Notes under the pieces: model-generated
Seen by the model: only the letters and a program-made list of their open reading frames with translations
Databases searched by the model: none
Told to the model about the DNA's origin: nothing
From: Fragilaria radians
Taxonomy: Eukaryota > Bacillariophyta > Fragilariophyceae > Fragilariales > Fragilariaceae
Assembly: GCA_900642245.1 (NCBI GenBank)
Contig: CAAAJI010000992.1
Coordinates: forward strand, 7,195-18,275
Length of the DNA: 11,081 nt
Direction of reading: 5' to 3'
Position numbers and translations under genes: made by a program
Shown: piece by piece, positions 1 through 6,455 of the stretch
Layout: every line of letters begins with the position of its first letter
Position numbering within the stretch: position 1 is the first letter of the stretch

Positions 1-1036
1 CCTAACTCAAGCACACCAGTTCCAGAAGAGGAGCCAATACCAGAAAATATAAGTCTAGCAATTGAGGACGAAAAGCCGTTATTGGCATGCAATCCAGCTA
101 GGCAATGAGGAATAATGAAGGTGAGTCGATGAAGTATCCAAGAACGACAATACAATTGCGCGCACGGTACTAACCTAATAATCCTTCCAGTGCGTTGCTT
201 GAGTTGAGATCCGCACGCTGGTTTCTTTCCTTGACTTTCTTGGTTCCTTTTTGTCCTTTCTTTCTCTTGGATTTGTCAACTCGAGTGATACGTGTGAAAC
301 GATGTTTGCAAAGAGGGCACGTATTTTCTCTCTCAGCCCACTTTTCAATGCATGTAAAGCAAAACGAATGATCGCATGCATCGATTCGAGCTAGTTCACC
401 TTCATCGGGATCACACATGCAGATACAGCAAGATCCAGCATCGCTTAATTCATCCACATCAGTTTTTAAATTACCAAGTGGAACAGTACTTATCGATGCT
501 AGTGCAGGTCTTTTATTGGAGGAGTGATCGACACCATCATGATTTCGCTTCCGTGAGCGGCTATCGGCTACGACTGGTTGATATGATGTGACAAGATCTA
601 TATGCGAGTGACGAGGCATGGCATGATATTGTGTACGTGGCTCAGCAGGATTAGAATTGGAAGGGTTTGAGGATTCAACATAACTATGAAGACCACTGGG
701 ATCGGTTTGATCGGGTAATATGGACGATAGAAAATCTTCATCTTGGAGCCTTTCTAAAGATGCAGGATATTGTTGTCTCTGCTGGATAACAGCAGACTCG
801 ACCGGATGCGAGACTCCATGAGCCGAGAAAGGTTCTTGTGTAAATAATTGTCCATAAGGTGAGCGACGAATCGACATATTTAAAGGATTCATATTATTAC
901 GATAGCCAAAAATATTCGATAGGGGTCTTGCACCTTGTGATTCTTCCATTAGAGTCCTGAAATCAGGACTGTTTGATTGTAAGGCGACCGAAGCACCATG
1001 GGTTGGTACGTGTTCAACAGAAGGAGGAGATTCCAT
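1..1036 (-). CDS. C3HC4 RING-finger protein, probable E3 ubiquitin ligase; 3' end beyond left edge
   Basis: The reading frame from the ATG at 1036 encodes a low-complexity N-terminal half rich in S, P, N and Q, then a RING finger near residues 203-243. The eight ligands are visible: C203, C206, C221, H223, C226, C229, C240, C243, with the CPLC end typical of RING-HC domains. A basic stretch (KRKKGQKGTKKVK) follows and could act as a nuclear signal. The frame meets TAG at 170-172, but that TAG overlaps a good donor (GTTAGT, 174-169). Joining 175 to 97 across a 77-nt intron restores an open frame to base 1, adding a hydrophobic segment containing SIARLIFSGIG and a GSSSGTG stretch. I therefore treat the gene as partial. 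RING-HC proteins usually recruit E2 enzymes; the substrate is unknown. A further coding exon may lie upstream (see 1138-1257), in which case 1036 is an internal methionine. Confidence 0.85.
98..174 (-). other. Predicted intron in the RING-finger gene (77 nt)
   Basis: On the minus strand the intron begins GTTAGT (174-169) and ends TTGCCTAG (AG at 99-98). A branch-like CTCAC lies about 25 nt before the acceptor, followed by a pyrimidine-rich run. Splicing makes the codon G|CT (Ala) and keeps the frame open for 32 further codons to the window edge. Without splicing the protein would stop two codons after LL. This is inferred from splice signals and frame; no transcript data are available. Confidence 0.68.
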
Positions 1037-1045
1037 TGTTAAGGC

Positions 1046-1137
1046 CTGAAAAGCAAAGAAAACATAGCAGTGAGAATGAAGTCACTTTGTAATATTTAAT
1101 TTTGCATTTATATCAAACTTAATGAAACATGGTAAAC
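1046..1137 (-). other. Possible intron at the 5' end of the RING-finger gene
   Basis: The 3' half is convincing: TTCTCAC as branch candidate and TGTTTTCTTTGCTTTTCAG as pyrimidine tract and acceptor, ending 9 nt before the ATG at 1036. The 5' boundary is uncertain (GTTTAC at 1137 or GTAGAG at 1143). It is either a coding intron or a 5'-UTR intron with a more distant donor. Confidence 0.45.
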
Positions 1138-1257
1138 CTCTACGAAGAAGCCACTCTTTATTTCAATGACGTCATGAGGCAATGGGAATACATTTAGTCC
1201 CAAGCTCATTGCTGCTAACCTTCGATTATTAAGTTTGGCTATCAGCTGTAAGGACAT
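1138..1257 (-). CDS. Candidate upstream coding exon of the RING-finger gene
   Basis: The minus strand is open from an ATG at 1257 for 40 codons, beginning MSLQLIAKLNNRRLAAMSLG and ending SGFFVE. A strong acceptor lies just upstream of the RING gene's ATG: TTCTCAC, a long T/C run, then CAG at 1048-1046. The sequence after it (GCC TTA ACA ATG) is in frame with the RING protein. Joining GAG (1140-1138) to GCC (1045) gives FFVE-ALTMES in phase 0 through a 92-nt intron. The weakness is the donor, GTTTAC, which fits the consensus poorly; GTAGAG at 1143 is an alternative in the same phase. The LNN followed by an amphipathic helix recalls TPR-like repeats, but this is only an impression. The acceptor alone could equally belong to a 5'-UTR intron. 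Confidence 0.45.
1167..1174. promoter_or_regulatory. Palindromic TGACGTCA (CRE-type bZIP site), possibly coincidental
   Basis: A perfect TGACGTCA lies 131-138 bp upstream of the RING ATG at 1036. This is the classic binding site of CREB/ATF-type bZIP factors, and related ACGT-core sites are used by algal bZIPs. If the upstream exon (1138-1257) is coding, the octamer encodes part of HDVI and may be chance. Confidence 0.25.
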
Positions 1258-1849
1258 TGCGATTCTCAAATGTACATCCGATACTGGAATCTGGTTGACG
1301 GACCGGACCGAATAAAATTAACAGAAGAGAAAAATGGTCCAGGTTTCTTAATTTCCTGAAAGGCTTCATCCAATCATCTCTTTGCTCACCTTATTGTAGG
1401 ATAATTCAGTTGAAAACAAATGTAACTGGATTGAATAGTCTCAGAGATCAATGTAAACCACTAGGAGTAAATTCACGACTGTTCTTCGTTTTGCAAGCCA
1501 AAGTACCAGCCTATATTTTATAGCAACGCTGGATGTTTGAAGAGGGAAAATCCCGTTTTCCTCATATGACTTTCGAAGAGAGTTAAAAGCATGGTAGGAC
1601 TTTCCAGACACACTGCATTTTACTATCGATGATGACTTCAAGATGTTAAAGAGAAACCGTGTTTGTCAAGGGGCTTACGAAACGATTAATAATTAATGAA
1701 ACTAACTTCGAGTTTTATAGCCTATATGAGATTTCGAAAGGGCAATAGAGAACACAGGATTCGGTACATGTTTAATCCCGAAGGATAACGTTAACCGTCA
1801 ATTTTAATCTCCCAGGCCCCATTACGGAGAAAAGAAAACAGAAAAGAAC
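1258..1849. other. Divergent intergenic region between the RING and LysM genes
   Basis: This interval separates two genes transcribed away from each other, so it should contain both promoters. It holds no domain-bearing frame; the only notable ORF is a 66-codon minus-strand one at 1441-1641 without recognisable features. A GGACCGGACCG direct duplication sits at 1300-1310. I see no unambiguous TATA element. The last bases before the LysM ATG are A-rich, as is common in short 5' UTRs. Confidence 0.6.
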
Positions 1850-2389
1850 ATGGCAGAGGGAGGAATGCTCGCTTGGAAGCGACAAACAATCGATGAACAT
1901 CGAGGTCCTACTGCAAACTATCAAAATCTAAATTTACCATTACCTGCTCCTCCGAAAGGGATGATTTGGGTTCATGATGAATCCACCCATGAATGGAAGT
2001 TACAGGTTGAGAACCAAGATTCCTCTAAAGTTGTTCTCGAGGATGAGGGTTCAAAATCCTTGGATGATAATTTCTTATGGCATAACATTACACCGACCGA
2101 TACATTTCAAGGAATTTGCTTGAAGTATAAGGTATCTGCTACAGTACTTCGTCGTCTCAACCATTTTAGTGGTTCCAATTTAGCCTTGACTCCTAATCCT
2201 CTTTGTATTCCTCGTCCGTCAAAGTCATCTTCATTGACTAAAGAATCCAAAGATCCATGTCCTATTCAAGCTATTCGTCGGGCATGTCCCGAATTGACAC
2301 AGAAAGAAGCAAAATGTTATTTGGAATTGCATGATGGAGATGTCACAATGGCAATCAAAGACGCGTTGTCTCCCATGCCGGTGGAGTGA
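1850..2389 (+). CDS. Small intracellular LysM-domain protein with C-terminal UBA-like segment
   Basis: This intronless frame encodes 179 aa. The start at 1850 is supported by an in-frame TAA at 1805-1807 and an A-rich leader. Residues 30-52 carry a proline-rich turn followed by GMIWVHDESTHEWKL. Residues 77-121 match LysM: WHNITPTDTFQGICLKYKVS near the start, LRRLNHF in the middle, and NLALTPNPLCIP at the end, where the LysM fold normally closes. Residues 139-173 (IRRAC, KEAKCYLELHDGDVTMAIKDAL) resemble the three-helix UBA/CUE-like segments that bind ubiquitin or close a NAC-type fold. There is no signal peptide or membrane helix, so unlike secreted chitin- or peptidoglycan-binding LysM proteins it probably acts in the cytosol, as LYSMD-type proteins do. 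LysM is confident, UBA-like is moderate, and cellular function is unknown. Confidence 0.85.
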   Translation: MAEGGMLAWKRQTIDEHRGPTANYQNLNLPLPAPPKGMIWVHDESTHEWKLQVENQDSSKVVLEDEGSKSLDDNFLWHNITPTDTFQGICLKYKVSATVLRRLNHFSGSNLALTPNPLCIPRPSKSSSLTKESKDPCPIQAIRRACPELTQKEAKCYLELHDGDVTMAIKDALSPMPVE

Positions 2390-2832
2390 CACCTTCCTAG
2401 ATTTCTATCGTTCAAGGGTCGGATAACCTATCACGAGGAAACGATACCATGTCATACATGCTTACATATTATATGGCTTAATCTAAGCGAAAAAATCATC
2501 ACCGATTAAACTGTGCTTATTCGTTATCAAATATGCGTTCTGATCCAATTTTAGATTTATGATGATTGTATTCTCTCATACTTGGTATGAAAAGCAAGCT
2601 AATTTGTGAATTGCAGCATTCATTACTAGAACCTAACTATAGCTTTTATTCTGCGATTGGTGTGTCTCCTGTTTGGAACTAGAAGTGATAAGTTGAAAAC
2701 GGTAATGGGATAAAGATGAAGCTATTTCTAAAGGATTTGTTGGCAAGAAAAAATGTAAAAAATCCTTCGTTTTCGTTTGCAATATCATCTTTTAGTCAAG
2801 TATCTTATTTTGAAAAATGGGCTACTTTGTGC

Positions 2833-2963
2833 GGGATGACTTGGCAATTTCCCTATGTTCCATATGTCATCCCATGTTCATGAGGCATTGCATTTAATAG
2901 TCAAAAAGAAGTGAATAATTTTTCAGAATTATAGATATTTTATGCCTGGAACGGGATGACTTG
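2833..2963. repeat. GGGATGACTTG direct repeat 120 bp apart, with an inverted GTCATCCC between
   Basis: GGGATGACTTG occurs at 2833-2843 and again at 2953-2963, exactly 120 bp apart. GTCATCCC at 2866-2873 is the reverse complement of the first eight bases, so an 8-bp stem with a 25-nt loop can form with the first copy. Flanking bases do not extend the pairing. Confidence 0.5.
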
Positions 2964-3133
2964 CTCAGTCTAGGAATTTTAGAATCAGAACAAATGTTAA
3001 CGCGAGACTAGACGCATCGAGCATCACACTACGAAAAAGCAAGTGACGTTTGTGAATACAAAAATAGAGGTGATGATCACAAGGATCCATATACAAGGTA
3101 GGATCCCAAATGGCTACTTCCAACATCCAAAAG

Positions 3134-3278
3134 ATGACAGATAATGAAGGTAGCGAATCTTTGTTATTATGACAGATTGTGAATTAGATATAGCATATGT
3201 ATCCCTAACAACAAGAAAGCAAGAGTCAACGAAAAAGAAAAGTCAGCAACTGGAAAGCAGGAATTGATTATCTGTCAT
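3134..3278. repeat. 12-bp perfect inverted repeat ATGACAGATAAT with a third partial copy
   Basis: ATGACAGATAAT at 3134-3145 is exactly inverted at 3267-3278 (ATTATCTGTCAT), giving a 12-bp stem with a 121-nt loop. A third direct copy of ATGACAGAT is at 3169-3177. No target-site duplication or transposase reading frame accompanies it. Confidence 0.5.
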
Positions 3279-3816
3279 GATTTCTTCTGCTTTTACTTTC
3301 AAATATCAGTTTCCTACTTTAACTCTAGAGTCGCGTTATCGTGATGAAATATATTGTAGCTTCTTCGTGGAATCACATCCATGCCACCGAGATATACAAG
3401 ATTTACTTCCTTTTCCCAAACAAACCTTACATGAACATTCGAATGAATTAGATCTCCTACCACTTAGCCTTACATGAAAACTTTGCGATGTAGACAAGAG
3501 TAGGGAAGGAGATTAAAGTTAGTCAGGGTGTCCCGTACAGGAATTTCGCATGGAAGTTGGTAGAAAATGTCAAAATGTAGTAGGCGTGGCCACAACCCTA
3601 TCAAACCCAACAAAATTCATTTCATACATGATTAGCGTTTGAAGAGAGATTATTGTAAAATTCCATGAAAAAGTTATGATGATTATGGGTGGCAACGATA
3701 CCAAATTAAGAAAAGTTGAGGCAACATAAAATACTGAAAAAAATGAAAACTCCAAATTCAAGTATGATCGCATCACAAGGAGGATGGACGAAAACAGGGG
3801 AAAATAGTCATTTGGA

Positions 3817-5112
3817 TCAATAAGGTCGATCTCTATTTCGATGACGTGTATCACGGGTGCCACCTCCTCCTCGACCTCTGCCTGCAGCTCGTCCACCCCG
3901 ACCTCGATTACCACGTCCCACAAACGACGAGCTCGAGTGAAAATGAGTGTGAGGCGGCCGAGATAATGAAGTAGCACCCATGTGCATTGCAGAAGGATTG
4001 TACATTTGATTGCTGGAGGCATCAAACGCGTGTTGTTCTAAATACGTCACAGTAGGTCCAGGGCCTCCTTGAGGGGTATAGGTAGAAAACGGTGTCGCTG
4101 TGACATTCTGATGCAAATGAGGCATGTTGGATAGTGGATGTACATATGCTTGTGGGACAAATGTTTGGGCGTTGCTATATCCTCCATTTGAATATTGCAC
4201 ACTAGTGCTCGGAATTGAATTGTTGCTATATCCTCCATTTGAAACATGTGAAGGAGCGGTGAAAAATTCAGAAACTTGTTGGTGAGTTAAAGAAAAATCA
4301 TTTGGAATACCGGAAAGATTAGGGTGTATGCTGTGAGACGATTCCTGAAAATTGGATCCGTAGGCAACTGATGGAGGAGCTGACGACATGGAAAACATAT
4401 GCGACGAATGTGGATGTGATACAGATGTGTTAGTCTCGGTCGATGCCGCGTACAAAGCATTGGGTGCATACGACTCGGATGGACCCTGCATATGCGGTGG
4501 ATATGGAAATAATGGATGGCCATTCGAATAGTTCGGAGATCTATCCGTTAGGTGTGGGCCTACGTTTTGGGAAATGACATTGACAGGTAACTGAGTCGCG
4601 CCTGACAACGGATCTTGATGATTCCATCCTTGATAAGTTGGAGGAGGATAATTGCTAGACGGTAATCCAACCATATTTTGGTTAGGAATAGTGCTGGGTG
4701 CAACTTGATTAAGACTCCAGTCGTTGCTTTGACCCATGAATGCTTTCATGGGATTTCGAATTGGTTGAGCACGACTGTCGTCATGACGAGATAAAAACAC
4801 ACGCTCCTTCCCCATTAAAACAATTCTATGACGGTTTTCTTTAGCAAACTTTTCCACAGCAGCATCCCCAGATTCATCAAACATGTAAAGGAAACCATAA
4901 CCCTTTGAACGACTAGTTGTTGTGGTGGTAATGGAGGTGTTGGTTGGATGAGTCTTTTTCAAAATTATTTTCACATAATTAACAATACCGAACGACGAGA
5001 AGAAAGACTTGATTTGACTAGGGGTTGTATTGAAATCCATGTTTGCAAGAAAGAATTTGAAACGATCATTGAGTGGACCCAAAGGCTCGTCCCCAGGTGG
5101 TTGCGAATTCAT
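3817..5112 (-). CDS. RRM-containing RNA-binding protein with low-complexity middle and RGG tail
   Basis: This intronless frame encodes 431 aa. An in-frame TAG upstream and no intervening ATG fix the start at 5112. One RRM spans about residues 17-108: RNP2 is KFFLANM (19-25) and RNP1 is KGYGFLYM (70-77), with both aromatic positions present. A threonine-rich insertion (TNTSITTTTTSRS, 57-69) lengthens the beta2-beta3 loop. Residues 120-395 are low complexity, rich in S, N, P, H, Q, Y and G. The last 35 residues are an RGG box (GRGNRGRGGRAAGRGRGGGG) ending in DRPY. One RRM, an aromatic low-complexity region and an RGG tail are typical of hnRNP/FET-like proteins that bind RNA and join condensates; RGG arginines are usual methylation sites. 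The target RNA cannot be told from sequence. Confidence 0.88.
   Translation of the reverse strand: MNSQPPGDEPLGPLNDRFKFFLANMDFNTTPSQIKSFFSSFGIVNYVKIILKKTHPTNTSITTTTTSRSKGYGFLYMFDESGDAAVEKFAKENRHRIVLMGKERVFLSRHDDSRAQPIRNPMKAFMGQSNDWSLNQVAPSTIPNQNMVGLPSSNYPPPTYQGWNHQDPLSGATQLPVNVISQNVGPHLTDRSPNYSNGHPLFPYPPHMQGPSESYAPNALYAASTETNTSVSHPHSSHMFSMSSAPPSVAYGSNFQESSHSIHPNLSGIPNDFSLTHQQVSEFFTAPSHVSNGGYSNNSIPSTSVQYSNGGYSNAQTFVPQAYVHPLSNMPHLHQNVTATPFSTYTPQGGPGPTVTYLEQHAFDASSNQMYNPSAMHMGATSLSRPPHTHFHSSSSFVGRGNRGRGGRAAGRGRGGGGTRDTRHRNRDRPY
4171..4243. repeat. 22-bp direct repeat inside the RRM gene encoding SNGGYSN
   Basis: The identical 22-base unit occurs at 4171-4192 and 4222-4243, 51 bp (17 codons) apart, in the same frame. 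Each copy encodes SNGGYSN on the minus strand. Exact identity at synonymous positions suggests a recent local duplication rather than slow convergence. Confidence 0.7.
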
Positions 5113-5697
5113 CGGTGTCGTTTGTGCTTCCGTTTGTACAAAAAATGCAAAATCCTAACCTTGGTTAAGGCTATGCAATAATGAAAGTCGATCGATTACA
5201 ACCAATCAAATTGATTAACAAAACATAAATATACACGATTCAACTTTAGGACATTACTTTTCTTAGCTATTTCCAGTCTATGTCATCCTCCATTCAATTT
5301 GTGATTCCATTTATCGAGTAAAATTGAAAGACTGAGGAAGATAAGACGGTCCAAAACAAACATGGCGCTAATGTTGATATCAACGATGATTCAAATGTTT
5401 TATGAAATCAACTTATATCCTCAAAACACATTTCGCTAGTTTCAGGACCTAATCAATTCATTTCAACTCAGAGTTATTTAACTATTTGTTTCCTATCATC
5501 ATCAAACTTGTACAAAAATACCATTGATAGAGCAATTTAACATTTTAAAGGCTTATGAGTATACAAACCCTACCACATCTCCATTTTATATATATTACTC
5601 TTTGCTGGACACTGTAAACTTTAACTTCCTTTTTTTTGTTTATCGAAAACTAGTAACCTTACCGAAGATTCTTAAATTTGCTACAGTTTCTTTACTG
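5113..5697. promoter_or_regulatory. Divergent promoter region between the RRM gene and the coiled-coil gene
   Basis: Both flanking genes point outward, so this 585-bp interval should hold two promoters. It contains a CCAAT (5202-5206), an overlapping AATCAA-A-TTGATT inverted repeat (5204-5216) and the 12-bp palindrome listed separately. The part from 5524 onward is open in frame with the downstream gene but is rich in F, Y and T-tract codons and looks like 5' UTR. Confidence 0.4.
5373..5384. promoter_or_regulatory. 12-bp perfect palindrome GTTGATATCAAC
   Basis: A perfect two-fold symmetric dodecamer sits in the middle of the divergent intergenic region, about 261 bp from the RRM start and 314 bp from the coiled-coil gene's start. 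Symmetry suits a dimeric DNA-binding protein, but a single occurrence may be chance. Confidence 0.25.
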
Positions 5698-6444
5698 ATG
5701 AAAGATGACCATGAATGGAAGTTTCAATGGCTTCAACGTTGCACATCGATCCGTCAAACTGCTCTATCCCTGAAAGTGATTTCTCCATTCGAAGATATTG
5801 ACGTTGCTATTCGAAAAGAGCGTTTAATTGCAGAAGAACTGGACAGAAAGTTGCAAGAGTATACATATTTTTTTGACAACAATTTGAATGCCAATGGTTT
5901 GGAGGAGAGAAATAAAGAAAAAGAGGAATCCCGGTCGTGTTCTGAGATGGATCTTGAGAAAATGCAAACTCAACTATTGGACGAAACATGGAACCTCTAT
6001 GTTCAAAATTTATTCTGGGATCGAACCAATATGTCACTATCAGCTCAAGCCGCATTAAAGCAATGTTCGTCCGTCGATCCAAGTTTTCCAGATGGCGAGA
6101 ATCCTTGTCGACTCTGGGCAAAGGAAGCCCTACCTGTACGGGATGAATTGGCTGATAACGTGACGAAGCTTGAAAATGATAGCCAACAAATTCAAAAGGA
6201 GCTAGCTCAAGTGAAACAACAGTGTAGGGCGATTCAATCCAAAAATCGTGCAATATGGAATCAATTACACTGTCATAGGCGAGATGGAGAGCAAACTTTG
6301 ACAGATTCTAATCTGGAACAGAAGCAATTAAGAAAGCAAAATCGTGTTCTGTCATGTATTTTGGCAGATATCATAGTCGGAACCGATCTTCTTCAATCAC
6401 ATTCGGATCAAGTTTCGAAAATATTTTTAAAAGCAAATAAATAA
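5698..6444 (+). CDS. Coiled-coil protein, possibly CENP-H-like kinetochore subunit
   Basis: I choose the ATG at 5698 (248 aa). The frame extends upstream to an ATG at 5524, but those extra 58 codons are T-tract rich and look untranslated. The protein is mostly helical and charged: a first segment with IRKERLIAEELDRKLQEY, a middle with LDETWNLYVQNLFWDR, and a long heptad-like coil (NVTKLENDSQQIQKELAQVK, then IQSKNRAIWNQL). The C-terminus (LRKQNRVLSCILADIIVGTDL) resembles the 'NRVLQ..I.GLI..SG.DW' signature near the end of CENP-H, a component of the inner kinetochore (CCAN). The coil followed by this short segment is the CENP-H order, but the final D-W is not preserved, so the assignment is tentative. 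It could be another coiled-coil protein. Its stop codon is 11 bp from that of the convergent helicase gene. Confidence 0.7.
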   Translation: MKDDHEWKFQWLQRCTSIRQTALSLKVISPFEDIDVAIRKERLIAEELDRKLQEYTYFFDNNLNANGLEERNKEKEESRSCSEMDLEKMQTQLLDETWNLYVQNLFWDRTNMSLSAQAALKQCSSVDPSFPDGENPCRLWAKEALPVRDELADNVTKLENDSQQIQKELAQVKQQCRAIQSKNRAIWNQLHCHRRDGEQTLTDSNLEQKQLRKQNRVLSCILADIIVGTDLLQSHSDQVSKIFLKANK

Positions 6445-6445
6445 A
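6436..6445 (+). promoter_or_regulatory. AATAAA polyadenylation-type signals overlapping the stop codon
   Basis: Two overlapping AATAAA hexamers (6436-6441 and 6440-6445) cover the TAA of the coiled-coil gene (6442-6444). If used, cleavage would fall inside the 3' part of the convergent helicase gene. Whether this lineage relies on AATAAA is not known from the window. Confidence 0.3.
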
Positions 6446-6455
6446 TCTTAAGGAT

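Larger units (their letters stand above)
2390..3816. other. Gene-poor convergent interval of about 1.4 kb
   Basis: It lies between the 3' ends of the LysM gene (+) and the RRM gene (-), so it should contain both 3' UTRs, yet it is far longer than the other convergent gap here (11 bp). I read all frames and found no domain, no tRNA boxes, and no recognisable U1, U2, U4, U5 or U6 start. The only sizeable ORFs are a 66-codon plus-strand frame at 3277-3477 without features, and a minus-strand frame at 3570-4025 that overlaps the RRM gene in another frame. Short repeats (listed separately) cluster in its middle. A lineage-specific non-coding RNA or a decayed gene is possible but unproven. Confidence 0.6.

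Noticed and set aside
121..190. Plus-strand intron with GTGAGT, TACTAAC and CAG, preceded by an open plus-strand frame 1-108
   Set aside because: The signals are excellent, but the plus frame stops at TGA 106-108, before the donor, so the intron would sit in a 3' UTR. The minus-strand reading instead extends a clear RING gene. Kept as the alternative in the findings.
1441..1641. 66-codon minus-strand ORF between the RING and LysM genes
   Set aside because: No recognisable feature; its length is within chance expectation in AT-rich spacer.
2050..2075. GGTTCAAAATCC resembling a tRNA B box
   Set aside because: It lies inside the LysM coding frame, with no A box or cloverleaf around it.
3277..3477. 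66-codon plus-strand ORF in the gene-poor interval
   Set aside because: No domain, signal or coding bias that I can see, and nothing around it suggests a promoter or splice signals.
3570..4025. 151-codon minus-strand ORF overlapping the 3' end of the RRM gene
   Set aside because: It is an alternate frame of the RGG and linker coding region on the same strand, extended into the 3' UTR, with no domain.
5524..5697. Earlier ATG extending the coiled-coil protein by 58 residues
   Set aside because: The added segment is T-tract rich (F, Y, L) and unlike the charged protein that follows. It looks like 5' UTR read through, and the ATG at 5698 begins the coherent protein.
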